Positions 42,686 through 51,393 of a stretch of 63,444 bases of DNA are shown here, one piece after another (within the stretch, counting starts at the first letter, position 1; the number at the start of each line of letters is the position of its first letter). The translations under genes were made by a program, and so were the position numbers. Source of the stretch: Chryseobacterium sp. JM1 (lineage in GTDB: Bacteria > Bacteroidota > Bacteroidia > Flavobacteriales > Weeksellaceae); contig NZ_JPRN01000020.1 in the NCBI RefSeq assembly GCF_000737715.1, positions 1 through 63,444 of the forward strand, given 5' to 3'. A model generated the notes under the pieces. That model saw only the letters and a program-made list of their open reading frames with translations. It was not told where the DNA came from and did no database searches.

Positions 42686-44158
42686 TTAATTTATTTTACT
42701 GGCTTCGTTAGCTGCTATTTTACCTGAAATAATAGAAGGAGGAACTCCCGGACCAGGAACAGTAAGCTGTCCTGTATACAGGAGATTTTTTATTTTTTTA
42801 TTCCGGATGGATGGTTTTAAGACAGCGGTTTGTGATAATGTATTGGCAAGACCATACGCGTTTCCTTTAAAGGCATTATAATCTTCTTTAAAATCGTTAA
42901 TGCAATAACTTCTTTTATATTCAATTTTTGAAATAAGACCAGAAGTTCCGGTATGTTTTTCGAGTCTTCCCATCATTTCGTTAAAATACTTTTCCCTCAT
43001 TTCCTCATCATCTTCTATTCCGGGAGCAACGGGCATTAGCAAAAATATATTTTCACAGTTTTCCGGAGCGGCAGCCTTATCCGTCTGAGATGGACAGCAC
43101 ACATAAAATAAAGGCTTTGTAGGCCATTTTTTATCTTCATAAATTTCATGGGTATGAAGCTGCAAATCGTTCTCAAAGAAAAGGGTGTGATGTCTCAGAT
43201 TTGGCACTTTTCCTTTAATCCCCAAATAAAAAATAAGACATGACGGAGCCAATGTTTTCTTCTCCCAATAGGACGATTTATAATTTCTGTATTGCTCAGG
43301 AAGAAGGTCACTTTCTGTATGCTGATAGTCTGAAGAAGCAATGACCATATCAAATTTTATGCTTTTTCCATTGACTATCAAGCCATCAGCATGGCCATTT
43401 TCAACCGTAATTTTTTCAACATTTGAATTAAAATGAAAACCCGCTCCCTGCTCTACGGCGATCTTCATCATGGCTTCGGTCAGTTTTGAAAAACCTCCCA
43501 TAGGATACCAGGTTCCCAACTTGTATCCTCCGTAATTCATCAGACTGTATAATGCCGGAATATCTTTTGGAGCTGCTCCGAGAAAAATAACCGGAAACTC
43601 CATTAAAGTAATCAGCTTAGGGTTTTTAAAATATTTTCTGACGAAGCGCTTAAAATTGGTAAAAAGATCTAAGTTCAACGCACTTTTAGCTATGGTAGGA
43701 GAAACAAATTCCAGCCACGAATGGCAAGGCTTATTGACAAAATCTTTCATTCCCACTTCATATTTGTACTGTGCATCATTCATGAATTCATCCAGCTTTT
43801 TGCCCGCACCTGATTCTAAACTTTCAAACAGGGTTTTCATTTCCTCAAAATCACTGGGAATTTTCATAATTCCATCGGAAAAAACCATTTCAAATTGCGG
43901 ATCTAAAGCGACCAAGTCGTAAAAATCGGATGCTTTTTTCCCAAAATCCAAAAAGAATGCCTCTATAATATCCGGCATCCAATACCAGCTAGGTCCCATA
44001 TCAAACGTATACCCGCTTTCGGTTTTGAACGCTCTTGCCCTTCCGCCCACGCTGCTGTTTTTTTCGAAAACATGAACTTCATGCCCGTCTTTCGAAGCAT
44101 AAGCCGCTGCTGAAAGTCCTGAGAAACCCGATCCTATAACTGCAATTTTCTTTTTCAT
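42686..44158 (-). CDS. crtI: Phytoene desaturase
   Basis: 490-residue FAD-dependent desaturase that introduces four double bonds to make lycopene. The N-terminal dinucleotide fold IAVIGSGFSGLSAAAYASKD with FEKNSSVGGRARAF, and the C-terminal YTGQLTVPGPGVPPSIISG signature, are typical CrtI-type. First structural gene of the crt operon. Its ATG overlaps the TGA of the 31-codon marR remnant (ATGA), so translation of crtI may be coupled to it. Confidence 0.96.
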   Translation of the reverse strand: MKKKIAVIGSGFSGLSAAAYASKDGHEVHVFEKNSSVGGRARAFKTESGYTFDMGPSWYWMPDIIEAFFLDFGKKASDFYDLVALDPQFEMVFSDGIMKIPSDFEEMKTLFESLESGAGKKLDEFMNDAQYKYEVGMKDFVNKPCHSWLEFVSPTIAKSALNLDLFTNFKRFVRKYFKNPKLITLMEFPVIFLGAAPKDIPALYSLMNYGGYKLGTWYPMGGFSKLTEAMMKIAVEQGAGFHFNSNVEKITVENGHADGLIVNGKSIKFDMVIASSDYQHTESDLLPEQYRNYKSSYWEKKTLAPSCLIFYLGIKGKVPNLRHHTLFFENDLQLHTHEIYEDKKWPTKPLFYVCCPSQTDKAAAPENCENIFLLMPVAPGIEDDEEMREKYFNEMMGRLEKHTGTSGLISKIEYKRSYCINDFKEDYNAFKGNAYGLANTLSQTAVLKPSIRNKKIKNLLYTGQLTVPGPGVPPSIISGKIAANEASKIN

Positions 44159-44250
44159 CTCCAGTTTTTTTTAAATGAGTATTGGTTATATAGGATCTTC
44201 ATAGATTCTTCCGGTAACGTCAGTATATTTTTTATGATGCGATAGTTCAT
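44155..44250 (-). pseudogene. Deletion remnant of a marR gene in the crtI leader
   Basis: A 31-codon ORF. Its first residues MNYRIIKNILTLPEES match the start of the intact MarR at 40011 (MNYPIIKDVLTLLEEF), and its last, YNQYSFKKNWR, match the MarR C-terminus (FDEYSFEKN). The intervening roughly 195 codons are missing. The upstream -7 region is also alike (TATATTTGTATACTAT here, TATATTTGTATCCTAT there). It is therefore an internally deleted second marR copy that once headed the crt operon. It is still an open frame ending in an ATGA overlap with crtI. Confidence 0.78.
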
Positions 44251-44271
44251 TATAATCATTATAATAGTATA

Positions 44272-44279
44272 CAAATATA
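44272..44279 (-). promoter_or_regulatory. Promoter -7 element of the carotenoid operon
   Basis: TATATTTG on the minus strand, 21 bases before the ATG of the marR remnant, in the same position and context as the promoter of the intact marR. Confidence 0.65.
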
Positions 44280-44573
44280 CCAATTTATAATAAAATAAAA
44301 TATTTATATACTAAATAATTTTAAAACAGATAACGACTATAGTTTCAAGGCGTTTAATTTTCTATTGCAAAAATTTTATTACACGTCAAGTTCTGTCGTT
44401 ACCCCGATAGATATTTGTTTAATAAAATTAATCAAGATGGAAAGGAACATTAGAAATATGGGTGGACATCTTTTAGTCAGAGACCACCTTAAAAAATAAG
44501 ACTGAAATGAAGAATACTCTATTAAAAAGAGCCTTCAATCCATATCAATTAAAACTTGCTAAATTTTTAAGTT
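44280..44573. other. Divergent intergenic region
   Basis: About 290 AT-rich bases between the crt operon and the next plus-strand gene. A GGTGG/CCACC pair (near 44461 and 44484) could form a loose hairpin. No gene or clear TAnnTTTG element for the plus-strand gene was seen. Confidence 0.5.
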
Positions 44574-45308
44574 ATGTCAAACTACATCGAACTCAACGCA
44601 AACAAAGTATATCCAAAAGGAAATGCTAAGATTTCTAAAAAAGATTCAGGAGAAATCCTGGTCACAGAATTATCGAAAAGTACCGACGGGGTGACCATCG
44701 ATACCAACGGGGAAAATAAATTTGAACTTTCATTACAGCCGGTTAATATTAACGCAGGGCTTGTATTTGGAGCTTCCATGAATATTCTTGACAAATATAA
44801 GCGTGTAAAAACAGTAGCTCAATGGGCTTATCACTATGAACCCGGAAAAGACTATTCTGTTTTGGCAGTCAACAGTTTGCTGGAAGGCAAAGAGATTTTA
44901 GTCCAGTTCTTCAAGAATGGGCAGGAAGTTCATCAATATACGGTAATCAACCAACCCAACTCACAACATACAAACTGGATCGGATTGGTTTTAAGCCTGG
45001 TAGCGTCTGTAGCAACAGCTGTCATTTCTGCCATTGATTATGAGAAAACAACAACCGTGACAACCGGACCTGATGGAAAAACAACCACAACGGTAACCAC
45101 TAAAAAATCTTTTGGCGGCGGTGGTTCAGCTAAAAAATCATCATCTCCGAACGACCCGAGCGGGCATGTAGATTTTGATCATATCTATATCACATCAAGC
45201 AGAGTCTTCGATACGGAAGTGTATGAAGAACTGGATGGCCCAATTAAAGAGGTAGTCTTTACCGGTAATTTTGAAAAGTTGGAATTACAATCAATATCTA
45301 ATATATGA
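44574..45308 (+). CDS. Hypothetical protein with central membrane segment and Gly/Thr/Ser linker
   Basis: 244 residues, no N-terminal signal. The N-terminal half is beta-rich (MSNYIELNANKVYPKGNAKI, VTIDTNGENKFELSLQPVNI). A hydrophobic helix WIGLVLSLVASVATAVISAI (about 135-154) is followed by a Thr-rich segment (TTTVTTGPDGKTTTTVTT), a Gly/Ser/Lys-rich stretch and a short C-terminal strand region. No family is recognised. The layout suggests a membrane-associated protein with a flexible linker. It is monocistronic with a strong terminator. Confidence 0.7.
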   Translation: MSNYIELNANKVYPKGNAKISKKDSGEILVTELSKSTDGVTIDTNGENKFELSLQPVNINAGLVFGASMNILDKYKRVKTVAQWAYHYEPGKDYSVLAVNSLLEGKEILVQFFKNGQEVHQYTVINQPNSQHTNWIGLVLSLVASVATAVISAIDYEKTTTVTTGPDGKTTTTVTTKKSFGGGGSAKKSSSPNDPSGHVDFDHIYITSSRVFDTEVYEELDGPIKEVVFTGNFEKLELQSISNI

Positions 45309-45321
45309 TTCTAAAAAAGTG

Positions 45322-45359
45322 AGAAAGAAGATTAACGATTAATCTTCTTTCTTTTTTTA
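45322..45359 (+). terminator. Terminator
   Basis: A 14-bp perfect stem AGAAAGAAGATTAA (45322-45335) / TTAATCTTCTTTCT (45339-45352), loop CGA, followed by seven T. Confidence 0.9.
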
Positions 45360-45409
45360 TGAGCAGACTCCAAGGTCGAAGAGTCATTTTCTATTAATAT
45401 TAATGTGGA

Positions 45410-45877
45410 TTAATCACTTGAGCTGCGATCTGCCATTAATTGTTCGGCCAAACCAATCAGCAGTCCGTCCTTTGCCCTAATATAGCATAAGCGGTAAGAA
45501 TTTTCATACTGAACCAACTCGCCCACTAACGTCGCGCCGTGTTTCAGAAGTCTGGATACCAGTTCATCAATATCCTCCACCGTAAACATCACCCGAAGAT
45601 AGCCAAGCGAATTCACAGGAGCAGTCCGATGATCTGAAACCGTGAGTGGATGTATAAATTTAGAAATCTCCAGTCTGCTGTGTCCGTCCGGAGTGACCAT
45701 CATAGCAATCTCTACATTTTGTGATCCCAGTCCGGTAACCCGGCCTGCCCATTCTCCCTCAATGGTTGCGCGCCCTTCCAGTTTCAGTCCGATTTCTTCG
45801 AAAAAAGCAATGGCTTCATCCAGTGATTCTACGACAATACCTACATTGTCCATTCGCAGTAATTTATTCTTTTGCAT
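45410..45877 (-). CDS. VOC (glyoxalase/bleomycin-resistance fold) protein
   Basis: 155 residues with the two beta-alpha-beta-beta-beta modules of vicinal-oxygen-chelate proteins: LLRMDNVGIVVESLDEAIAF and LGYLRVMFTVEDIDELVSRL start the modules, and SRLEISKF and LIGLAEQL provide potential metal-side Glu residues. It may be a lyase, dioxygenase or resistance protein; the substrate is unclear. It is monocistronic or followed by the terminator at 45322 read in reverse. Confidence 0.85.
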   Translation of the reverse strand: MQKNKLLRMDNVGIVVESLDEAIAFFEEIGLKLEGRATIEGEWAGRVTGLGSQNVEIAMMVTPDGHSRLEISKFIHPLTVSDHRTAPVNSLGYLRVMFTVEDIDELVSRLLKHGATLVGELVQYENSYRLCYIRAKDGLLIGLAEQLMADRSSSD

Positions 45878-45942
45878 AATTTAAAATGTATTAAAATTTA
45901 CAACTTTTGTTTATGCCAACAACGCATTTTCACATGCATCAC

Positions 45943-47187
45943 TTACCTGTTAAACGGATATTCATTGACCCAGTGAAAACCACGACTGTTTAGCTTATAA
46001 TCTTCCTTTTTCTTTCTTATTGTTTTCATCTTTACAGAGTCTCTGCCAATATTTCCAGCAAAAATGATGCTGTCCTTCTGAACATCGTAATGCAGAAAGG
46101 CATATATGTTATCCCGTTCCGTTTTACGAAGGGTAAGCGTTTTTTTTCCTGTATCTACAAGACCATGAAACGCCCTAGTACTGTCATTATTAAGAATTAT
46201 ACTGGTCTTGCCAGCGTGACTGATTAGTATTTTTTTCCAGCCAACAGAATCGTTGCTACAGAGCGGTACTCTCTGATTGTTTATTATCAATTTTTCAACA
46301 CTGTATGCACCCTCCATAGGTACAGCTGGAGGTGTATAAAACAGCATTGACGAAGAACTGAATATAAAGAAAGCTATTACGAGGCACTTTACGCTAATAA
46401 GGGCAATACGTTTCCATCTTTTGTCGGATGTCCGTTTTTGAAAGCGTAACTGCGATGGCTGATGCAGAATAAAAAAGCGATACAACGCAATGGCATCACC
46501 GCTTACCATAAATACACAAAACAAAACAATATGGCTGGAAAATATTTTTACCGGCACATCATAGAAAAAATTAAGCAGGGCCACATTGATCATCACTGTC
46601 ATGGAAAAAAGTGCACCAAAAGTTTTGGTTCGCCTGAAAAGAAGCAAAAATCCACCCATCGCTTCCAGCAGTCCGGAAACAAATGTATATCCTGTGGAAG
46701 ATCCCATCATGGTCCATACCATACCCATGGGCGACATATCGCCCACTTTTTCTTCGAGCCTTCCGATTGAATTAGCGGGAAACTGCCCGTTGTGCAGTTT
46801 TGCAAAACCATACGAAAGCATGATCATAGCTACATAATAACGCACTACCACTACCGTAAACCAATGAAGATCTTTAAATGTACGCTGTTTTTTATCTGTT
46901 AGAAGTACAACAACTCCAACCACTGCGGCTAGGCCAATATTGACAGCCACTACCCAATAATCTAATGTCGTATCCCCGCTGCCGGTCATCTTAATAAGCT
47001 CCACCTGCTGCTGAAAAACATTTTTACACAGCCACAACACGCCGTTTTTGTATATTCCCTGTAAAGGCGAAAACTGTGACGTGAAGATAAAAAGATACAC
47101 ATAAGAAATGACATACAGGTGCAGGAAACGTAATAAAGCATTGCGCTTTCTTTGATTGGGAAAATTGACAGTACTGTTATTGTCCAT
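45943..47187 (-). CDS. DoxX-like integral membrane protein
   Basis: 414 residues with about seven to eight hydrophobic helices in the first 290 (e.g. LHLYVISYVYLFIF, YWVVAVNIGLAAVVGVVVLL, SGLLEAMGGFLLLF, ALISVKCLVIAFFIF) and a 120-residue C-terminal beta-rich soluble part (KTSIILNNDSTRAF, DSIIFAGNIGRDSVKM). The RYYVAMIMLSYGFAKLHNGQFP segment resembles DoxX/HTTM-like quinone-associated proteins. Function unknown; membrane location is clear. Confidence 0.72.
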   Translation of the reverse strand: MDNNSTVNFPNQRKRNALLRFLHLYVISYVYLFIFTSQFSPLQGIYKNGVLWLCKNVFQQQVELIKMTGSGDTTLDYWVVAVNIGLAAVVGVVVLLTDKKQRTFKDLHWFTVVVVRYYVAMIMLSYGFAKLHNGQFPANSIGRLEEKVGDMSPMGMVWTMMGSSTGYTFVSGLLEAMGGFLLLFRRTKTFGALFSMTVMINVALLNFFYDVPVKIFSSHIVLFCVFMVSGDAIALYRFFILHQPSQLRFQKRTSDKRWKRIALISVKCLVIAFFIFSSSSMLFYTPPAVPMEGAYSVEKLIINNQRVPLCSNDSVGWKKILISHAGKTSIILNNDSTRAFHGLVDTGKKTLTLRKTERDNIYAFLHYDVQKDSIIFAGNIGRDSVKMKTIRKKKEDYKLNSRGFHWVNEYPFNR

Positions 47188-47249
47188 TGTAATAATATTT
47201 ATTTTAAAAGTAACAAAATTGGGTTTGGCGGTTGTTTAGAGATGTAAAC

Positions 47250-47275
47250 AAGAAAGGCTGCCAATGGCAGCTTTC
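47250..47275 (-). terminator. Terminator-like hairpin after the T9SS protein gene
   Basis: GAAAG-CTGCC pairs with GGCAG-CTTTC across one bulged G (about 47252-47275); the minus-strand side continues TTCTTGTTT. Modest T-run. Confidence 0.55.
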
Positions 47276-47300
47276 CCTGTTGTTAATACTAAAAAATGAA

Positions 47301-48443
47301 TTATTTTTTTATCGTTTTCAAAGTTTTGGAACTGCCATCATTCATTTTTAAGGTGATAAAATAAATTCCTTCTTTTAAATCGCCCAGATGAATAGATGCG
47401 GATGGTTTCTCAATAGTTTTAACCCATCTTCCTAAAGTATCGGTAACACTCACAGATTTTACTTTAGATATATCAGAGATCGTAAGCAGATCACTGAACG
47501 GATTGGGTGATACGGTGATCTTTTTTGAGTTTTCCGCTACTTCCTGGGTAGACAGTGATGTGCTGTCGTATGCTGACATCTGGAATTCTCCACTACTTTC
47601 ACTCGAATCATATTTCCATACACTGATATACAATGTAGCTCCGGGAGTCTGTCCGGTTAATGAAATCAGAGAAAAAAGGCCATCGCCGCCATCATCATTA
47701 CAGCCAACCTCTGTTAAAGAACCACAGGTTCCGCTATAGACAGAAATGGTTGAGTCTCCAAATGAGGACCCGGAAGCTTCTTTGGTTTCTATTGTAATGT
47801 TGCCACTCTGTGGAACCACTACACTAAACCAAATATTTTCAGCAGCATCAGAATTACATGAAGGTACTGCCCCTACAGTTGTAGCTCCGGAATTATCGGA
47901 AATGATGGTTCCTGAAGCGAAATCTGTTCCTACCGTTAATGGTGTAGCCCCAGAACAATTATCATTTGACGGCGGGATAGGATCATACGCTGAGATCTGA
48001 AACTCTCCGTTATCTGTACCGTCACTGTATTTCCATACACTTACGTAAAGTGTTGTTCCAGGGGTCTGTCCCGTCAGTGAAAGGAGTGAAAAATAACCGT
48101 CTCCTCCGTCATCATTACAGTCAATCTCAGTTAAGGATCCGCAGGTTCCAGTGTACACCGTAAGTACTGAATCATCAAATAAAGACCCGGAAGCTTCCTT
48201 GGTTTCTATCTTAAGGTTTCCACTTGCCGGGACAACTACGCTAAACCAGGTATTTTCCACTGCGTCTGAATTACAAGATGGGACAGAACCATCAGTAGTA
48301 GCACCTGTATTATTGGAAGTAATGGCACCCGCTGTAAAATTTGCACCTACAACTAAGGATGTTGCTGCTGAACAATCATCATTTTGGGCGTATGCCAATG
48401 TGGCTGCCAGTAAAGACATGCAAAATAATAGTTTTTTTTTCAT
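47301..48443 (-). CDS. T9SS-exported protein with two pre-peptidase-like repeats
   Basis: 380 residues. Signal peptide (1-19, LLAATLAYAQ), then two near-identical domains of about 135 residues, each starting DDCSAATSLVVGANF or DNCSGATPLTVGTDF and containing NTWFSVVVPASGNLKIETKE, GTCGSLTEI and NDDGGDGYFSLLSLTGQTPG, which resemble PPC-type (pre-peptidase C-terminal) beta-sandwiches. The C-terminal T9SS type A tail runs from VSPNPFSDLLTI to KTLKTIKK. Probable surface adhesin or binding protein without an enzyme domain. The high repeat similarity suggests a recent internal duplication. Confidence 0.88.
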   Translation of the reverse strand: MKKKLLFCMSLLAATLAYAQNDDCSAATSLVVGANFTAGAITSNNTGATTDGSVPSCNSDAVENTWFSVVVPASGNLKIETKEASGSLFDDSVLTVYTGTCGSLTEIDCNDDGGDGYFSLLSLTGQTPGTTLYVSVWKYSDGTDNGEFQISAYDPIPPSNDNCSGATPLTVGTDFASGTIISDNSGATTVGAVPSCNSDAAENIWFSVVVPQSGNITIETKEASGSSFGDSTISVYSGTCGSLTEVGCNDDGGDGLFSLISLTGQTPGATLYISVWKYDSSESSGEFQMSAYDSTSLSTQEVAENSKKITVSPNPFSDLLTISDISKVKSVSVTDTLGRWVKTIEKPSASIHLGDLKEGIYFITLKMNDGSSKTLKTIKK

Positions 48444-48580
48444 AATATTTTTTTAAAAAAGTTTTTGGTGTATACCGTAACGATGATAGCATTGCTTTAT
48501 TTTTTCAGTTTGACAGATGAACTCTCAGTCTGTCTAAATGATAACAATATTATTATTCTATTAACGGTGATCTCTTATCA

Positions 48581-48588
48581 CAAATATA
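48581..48588 (-). promoter_or_regulatory. Promoter -7 element for the T9SS protein
   Basis: TATATTTG on the minus strand, 137 bases before the ATG, leaving a fairly long leader with no recognised element. Confidence 0.5.
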
Positions 48589-48726
48589 TAAAATTAATCA
48601 AAAACACTCCTTTTTAATATATTACATTCTTAAATGATCTAATTTTTAAATTTTTAATAAGGAAAAATTAGAAACGGTAAAGTCTCCCAGCAACGTCTTT
48701 TACAGCAACTGCATTCCGGATGAATT

Positions 48727-51180
48727 CTAGAATCCCAGAAGTTTAAGCTTAAACTGAATGGCGAAATTATCTTTAAATTTTGGAGTATTGTAATACCCTA
48801 CCCTGTAGAAAAAACCTAAATTAAATTGAGAGGATAAGAAATTATTCCACTCCAGTCCCAGTTCATTGTACAAATGATCTAATTTTTTAAATTCAAACTG
48901 GTGAAATTCCTGATTTTTCATATCACCGATGGTTCCCCTGTAGATCACGTCAAAACTTGACACATTCTTCCCAAAGCTTTTAAAATACCACGGCAGTCTG
49001 TGTGTCAGATACGCACCTACAAACTTGTCATTATAATATTTTCCGCCTTCCATGGTGGCAAATCCCAGATAAGAGGTAAGGTTGAAATTCAATCCGCCAT
49101 TTCCATTACCCAGCCCGTTCAGCGTGAAATTCTTCCAGATGGGCGCATCACCGGTAACCAAACCTCCATACAGCCTCACTCCGGTTAAACCAAGCTTAGT
49201 CTTAAAATTTTGAACAAATAGCGCGTCGAATCTACTGAACTGCACATCACCTCCCAACGCCTTATATGCCTGTTCATAATTCAGATAGAGTTCCGGAAGA
49301 TTCTGCTCATAGGTATATTTCCCGGTAGGTGTCATTATATTTTTAGAATTAGGGGAATATTTTAATGTGATAGTTGATGATGCAATATCGAAGCGGCTTC
49401 CCAATTCTTTAAAATTATAATTAAATTTCGATTCTTCCTGAGTTCTTTTACCAGCAATATTGATCGTTAGTGCATTGGTGAGGTCATTTTCATAACTCAC
49501 TTTAAAACCTTTATATCCAAAAAACATGTTATTATTCAGAGCAACTCCGGAGTTCATTATTTTCATTCTGAAATTCCATAAATTTTCTGAAAAGCGGCCA
49601 GCTGCCATCACATCATCAAAATATTCAGCCCTGAAAAATGAATTTTTCTGCAATGTAGTCCGTACATCTACGCCTACTCCGTATTTAAAATCCTGATCAT
49701 AAATACCATACGCAAAATAAGCATCCGGAGAAATAAACTTATTGAACTTTTCATTCAGTTTAGCGCCGGCACCCAAACGGATGTGCTCATATTTATTGTA
49801 ACCGATTACCCGAGCCAGGTCAAAATCCAGCATTCCCAGTCTTACCTTTCCTTTGAGCAAACCGGTTAATGCTTTTGCCTTTTGGTTGAGTTTATATTTG
49901 GCGCTTAAACTGTCGATTTTGGTATAAGTAGCTGCTTCCCGGCCGGTCAGATTTTCGGTACGGTACTGATCAATGCTGTTTCCGTCTGAATTTTTCACGC
50001 TCATCGTATAGCCTTTAAAATCTTCAGGTATTTCTTCAATAGAGGTTTTGAAATCAAAATAATCAGCAGTGACAAAAGCATAACTGCCAAACTTTTTGAT
50101 ATGCGTTTTAGCGGATTCTTTTTCTTCTTTGGTTTTATTTTTATCCTTGGCATCATCATTATCAAAAGAGGCAGAACCCATTTTCATTTTATAGTTTTCT
50201 TTGACAAGGAACCATTTGTTTTCAACAGGTTTCCAAATACTTGTAATACTTCCTTCGCTTTTAATTTTACTGTTGCTTTCTATTTTTTTCAGCGCATAGG
50301 TTGCTTTATCCACATAGAGGTAACCATTGAATTTTCTTTGTTTTGCAGACTGTCTGTCATCAACCTGACGGAAGCGGATGACATAATTCTCCCGTCCTTC
50401 TATTTCGATAGAATCTGTTAAAAAGAAACGGTAAAGATTCCTGTTTTCCTCACGAACTTCCTTTGGGATCTGGTTTCTGTTGGAGCGAAAAGCCATCAGC
50501 TCATAGATAGGATCTTTCAGACCTGCCACTTTGTTATCTAAAATATTGATTTTCTCCCCATACTTTTTTGAATACATATTTTGAGAGGCTCTTTCCCATA
50601 AAAACATTTTACTTCCCCCAACCAGCTTCATCAGATTGACAGATTCCAGAGAGTCTTTCTTCTCTGCTGCTTTCATGGAACGTTGCGGCAGCTTCTTAAG
50701 CGAATCGATACGGTTGGTAATATAGGCATTATAAGCATTAATACTGTCTTCGTCAAAATCCAGAGAAATTTTCTCATAAGAATTGAATGAGTAAGAATCT
50801 AAGCTCTTCGGAGAATTCTGCTGATAATTTTCATTGACTTTCCTGAGAATTTCCAATGCTCTGGGATCACTTTTGTTTTCCAAAACAATGGTCTGAATAT
50901 TTTTAACGTTGGGATCTGTCTTGACTAAAAAGACTTCCATCACTTTATCAACTACGATATCATCATTCTGGAATCCGTTTGCAGAAATTTCTACTTTTTT
51001 ACATTTCGTGGTAAAGACAGACATCCCTGATGCATCTGTTCTGCCTATTATCCTGTTGTTACAGGAAACTACTGCATTAGAAACAGGTGACTGATCTCCT
51101 GAATTTCTGACTAAGACTTTTGACTGTGAAAAAATGCTGAAGTATCCAAATGACAACAGCAGGATAAGAAGTTTTTTCAT
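48727..51180 (-). CDS. DUF5686 family outer-membrane protein with carboxypeptidase-like regulatory domain
   Basis: 817 residues from ATG 51180 (MKKLLILLLSFGYFSIFSQ, a clear signal peptide); an upstream extension of 34 residues to 51282 is not signal-like. Residues 20-110 are a CarboxypepD_reg-like beta-sandwich (NSGDQSPVSNAVVSCNNRIIGRTDASG). The rest matches DUF5686: NENYQQNSPKSLDSYSFNSYEK, RFRQVDDRQSAKQRKFNGYLYVDKATYALKKIE, and a C-terminal outer-membrane beta-barrel ending in FAIQFKLKLLGF with the terminal aromatic. Likely a surface barrel of unknown role, frequent in Bacteroidota. Confidence 0.85.
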   Translation of the reverse strand: MKKLLILLLSFGYFSIFSQSKVLVRNSGDQSPVSNAVVSCNNRIIGRTDASGMSVFTTKCKKVEISANGFQNDDIVVDKVMEVFLVKTDPNVKNIQTIVLENKSDPRALEILRKVNENYQQNSPKSLDSYSFNSYEKISLDFDEDSINAYNAYITNRIDSLKKLPQRSMKAAEKKDSLESVNLMKLVGGSKMFLWERASQNMYSKKYGEKINILDNKVAGLKDPIYELMAFRSNRNQIPKEVREENRNLYRFFLTDSIEIEGRENYVIRFRQVDDRQSAKQRKFNGYLYVDKATYALKKIESNSKIKSEGSITSIWKPVENKWFLVKENYKMKMGSASFDNDDAKDKNKTKEEKESAKTHIKKFGSYAFVTADYFDFKTSIEEIPEDFKGYTMSVKNSDGNSIDQYRTENLTGREAATYTKIDSLSAKYKLNQKAKALTGLLKGKVRLGMLDFDLARVIGYNKYEHIRLGAGAKLNEKFNKFISPDAYFAYGIYDQDFKYGVGVDVRTTLQKNSFFRAEYFDDVMAAGRFSENLWNFRMKIMNSGVALNNNMFFGYKGFKVSYENDLTNALTINIAGKRTQEESKFNYNFKELGSRFDIASSTITLKYSPNSKNIMTPTGKYTYEQNLPELYLNYEQAYKALGGDVQFSRFDALFVQNFKTKLGLTGVRLYGGLVTGDAPIWKNFTLNGLGNGNGGLNFNLTSYLGFATMEGGKYYNDKFVGAYLTHRLPWYFKSFGKNVSSFDVIYRGTIGDMKNQEFHQFEFKKLDHLYNELGLEWNNFLSSQFNLGFFYRVGYYNTPKFKDNFAIQFKLKLLGF

Positions 51181-51393
51181 ATATGTTTTTTTCGCTAGGT
51201 GATTTAATAGTTTATGAGCATTTGACTCCGTTTTTACACTATATAAGCAATAAAATAATACAAGCCTTAGTAATTCAAGCAAAAATTGGGCTACTTGTAT
51301 CCCATTCTATCATTTAGAGGAAATCTATTGCTGAAAATACTGATGATAATATTCTTTGTGACCTCCGTAATACATCCTTTTGAGCTCCAGGGA

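Noticed and set aside
7165..45359. Numerous hairpins considered as possible CRISPR or repeat arrays
   Set aside because: Each is a single stem with a T-run at a gene end, i.e. a terminator; no regularly spaced direct repeats and no cas genes were found.
51181..51282. 34-residue extension of the DUF5686 protein
   Set aside because: It precedes a perfect signal peptide starting MKKLL and has no coding character.
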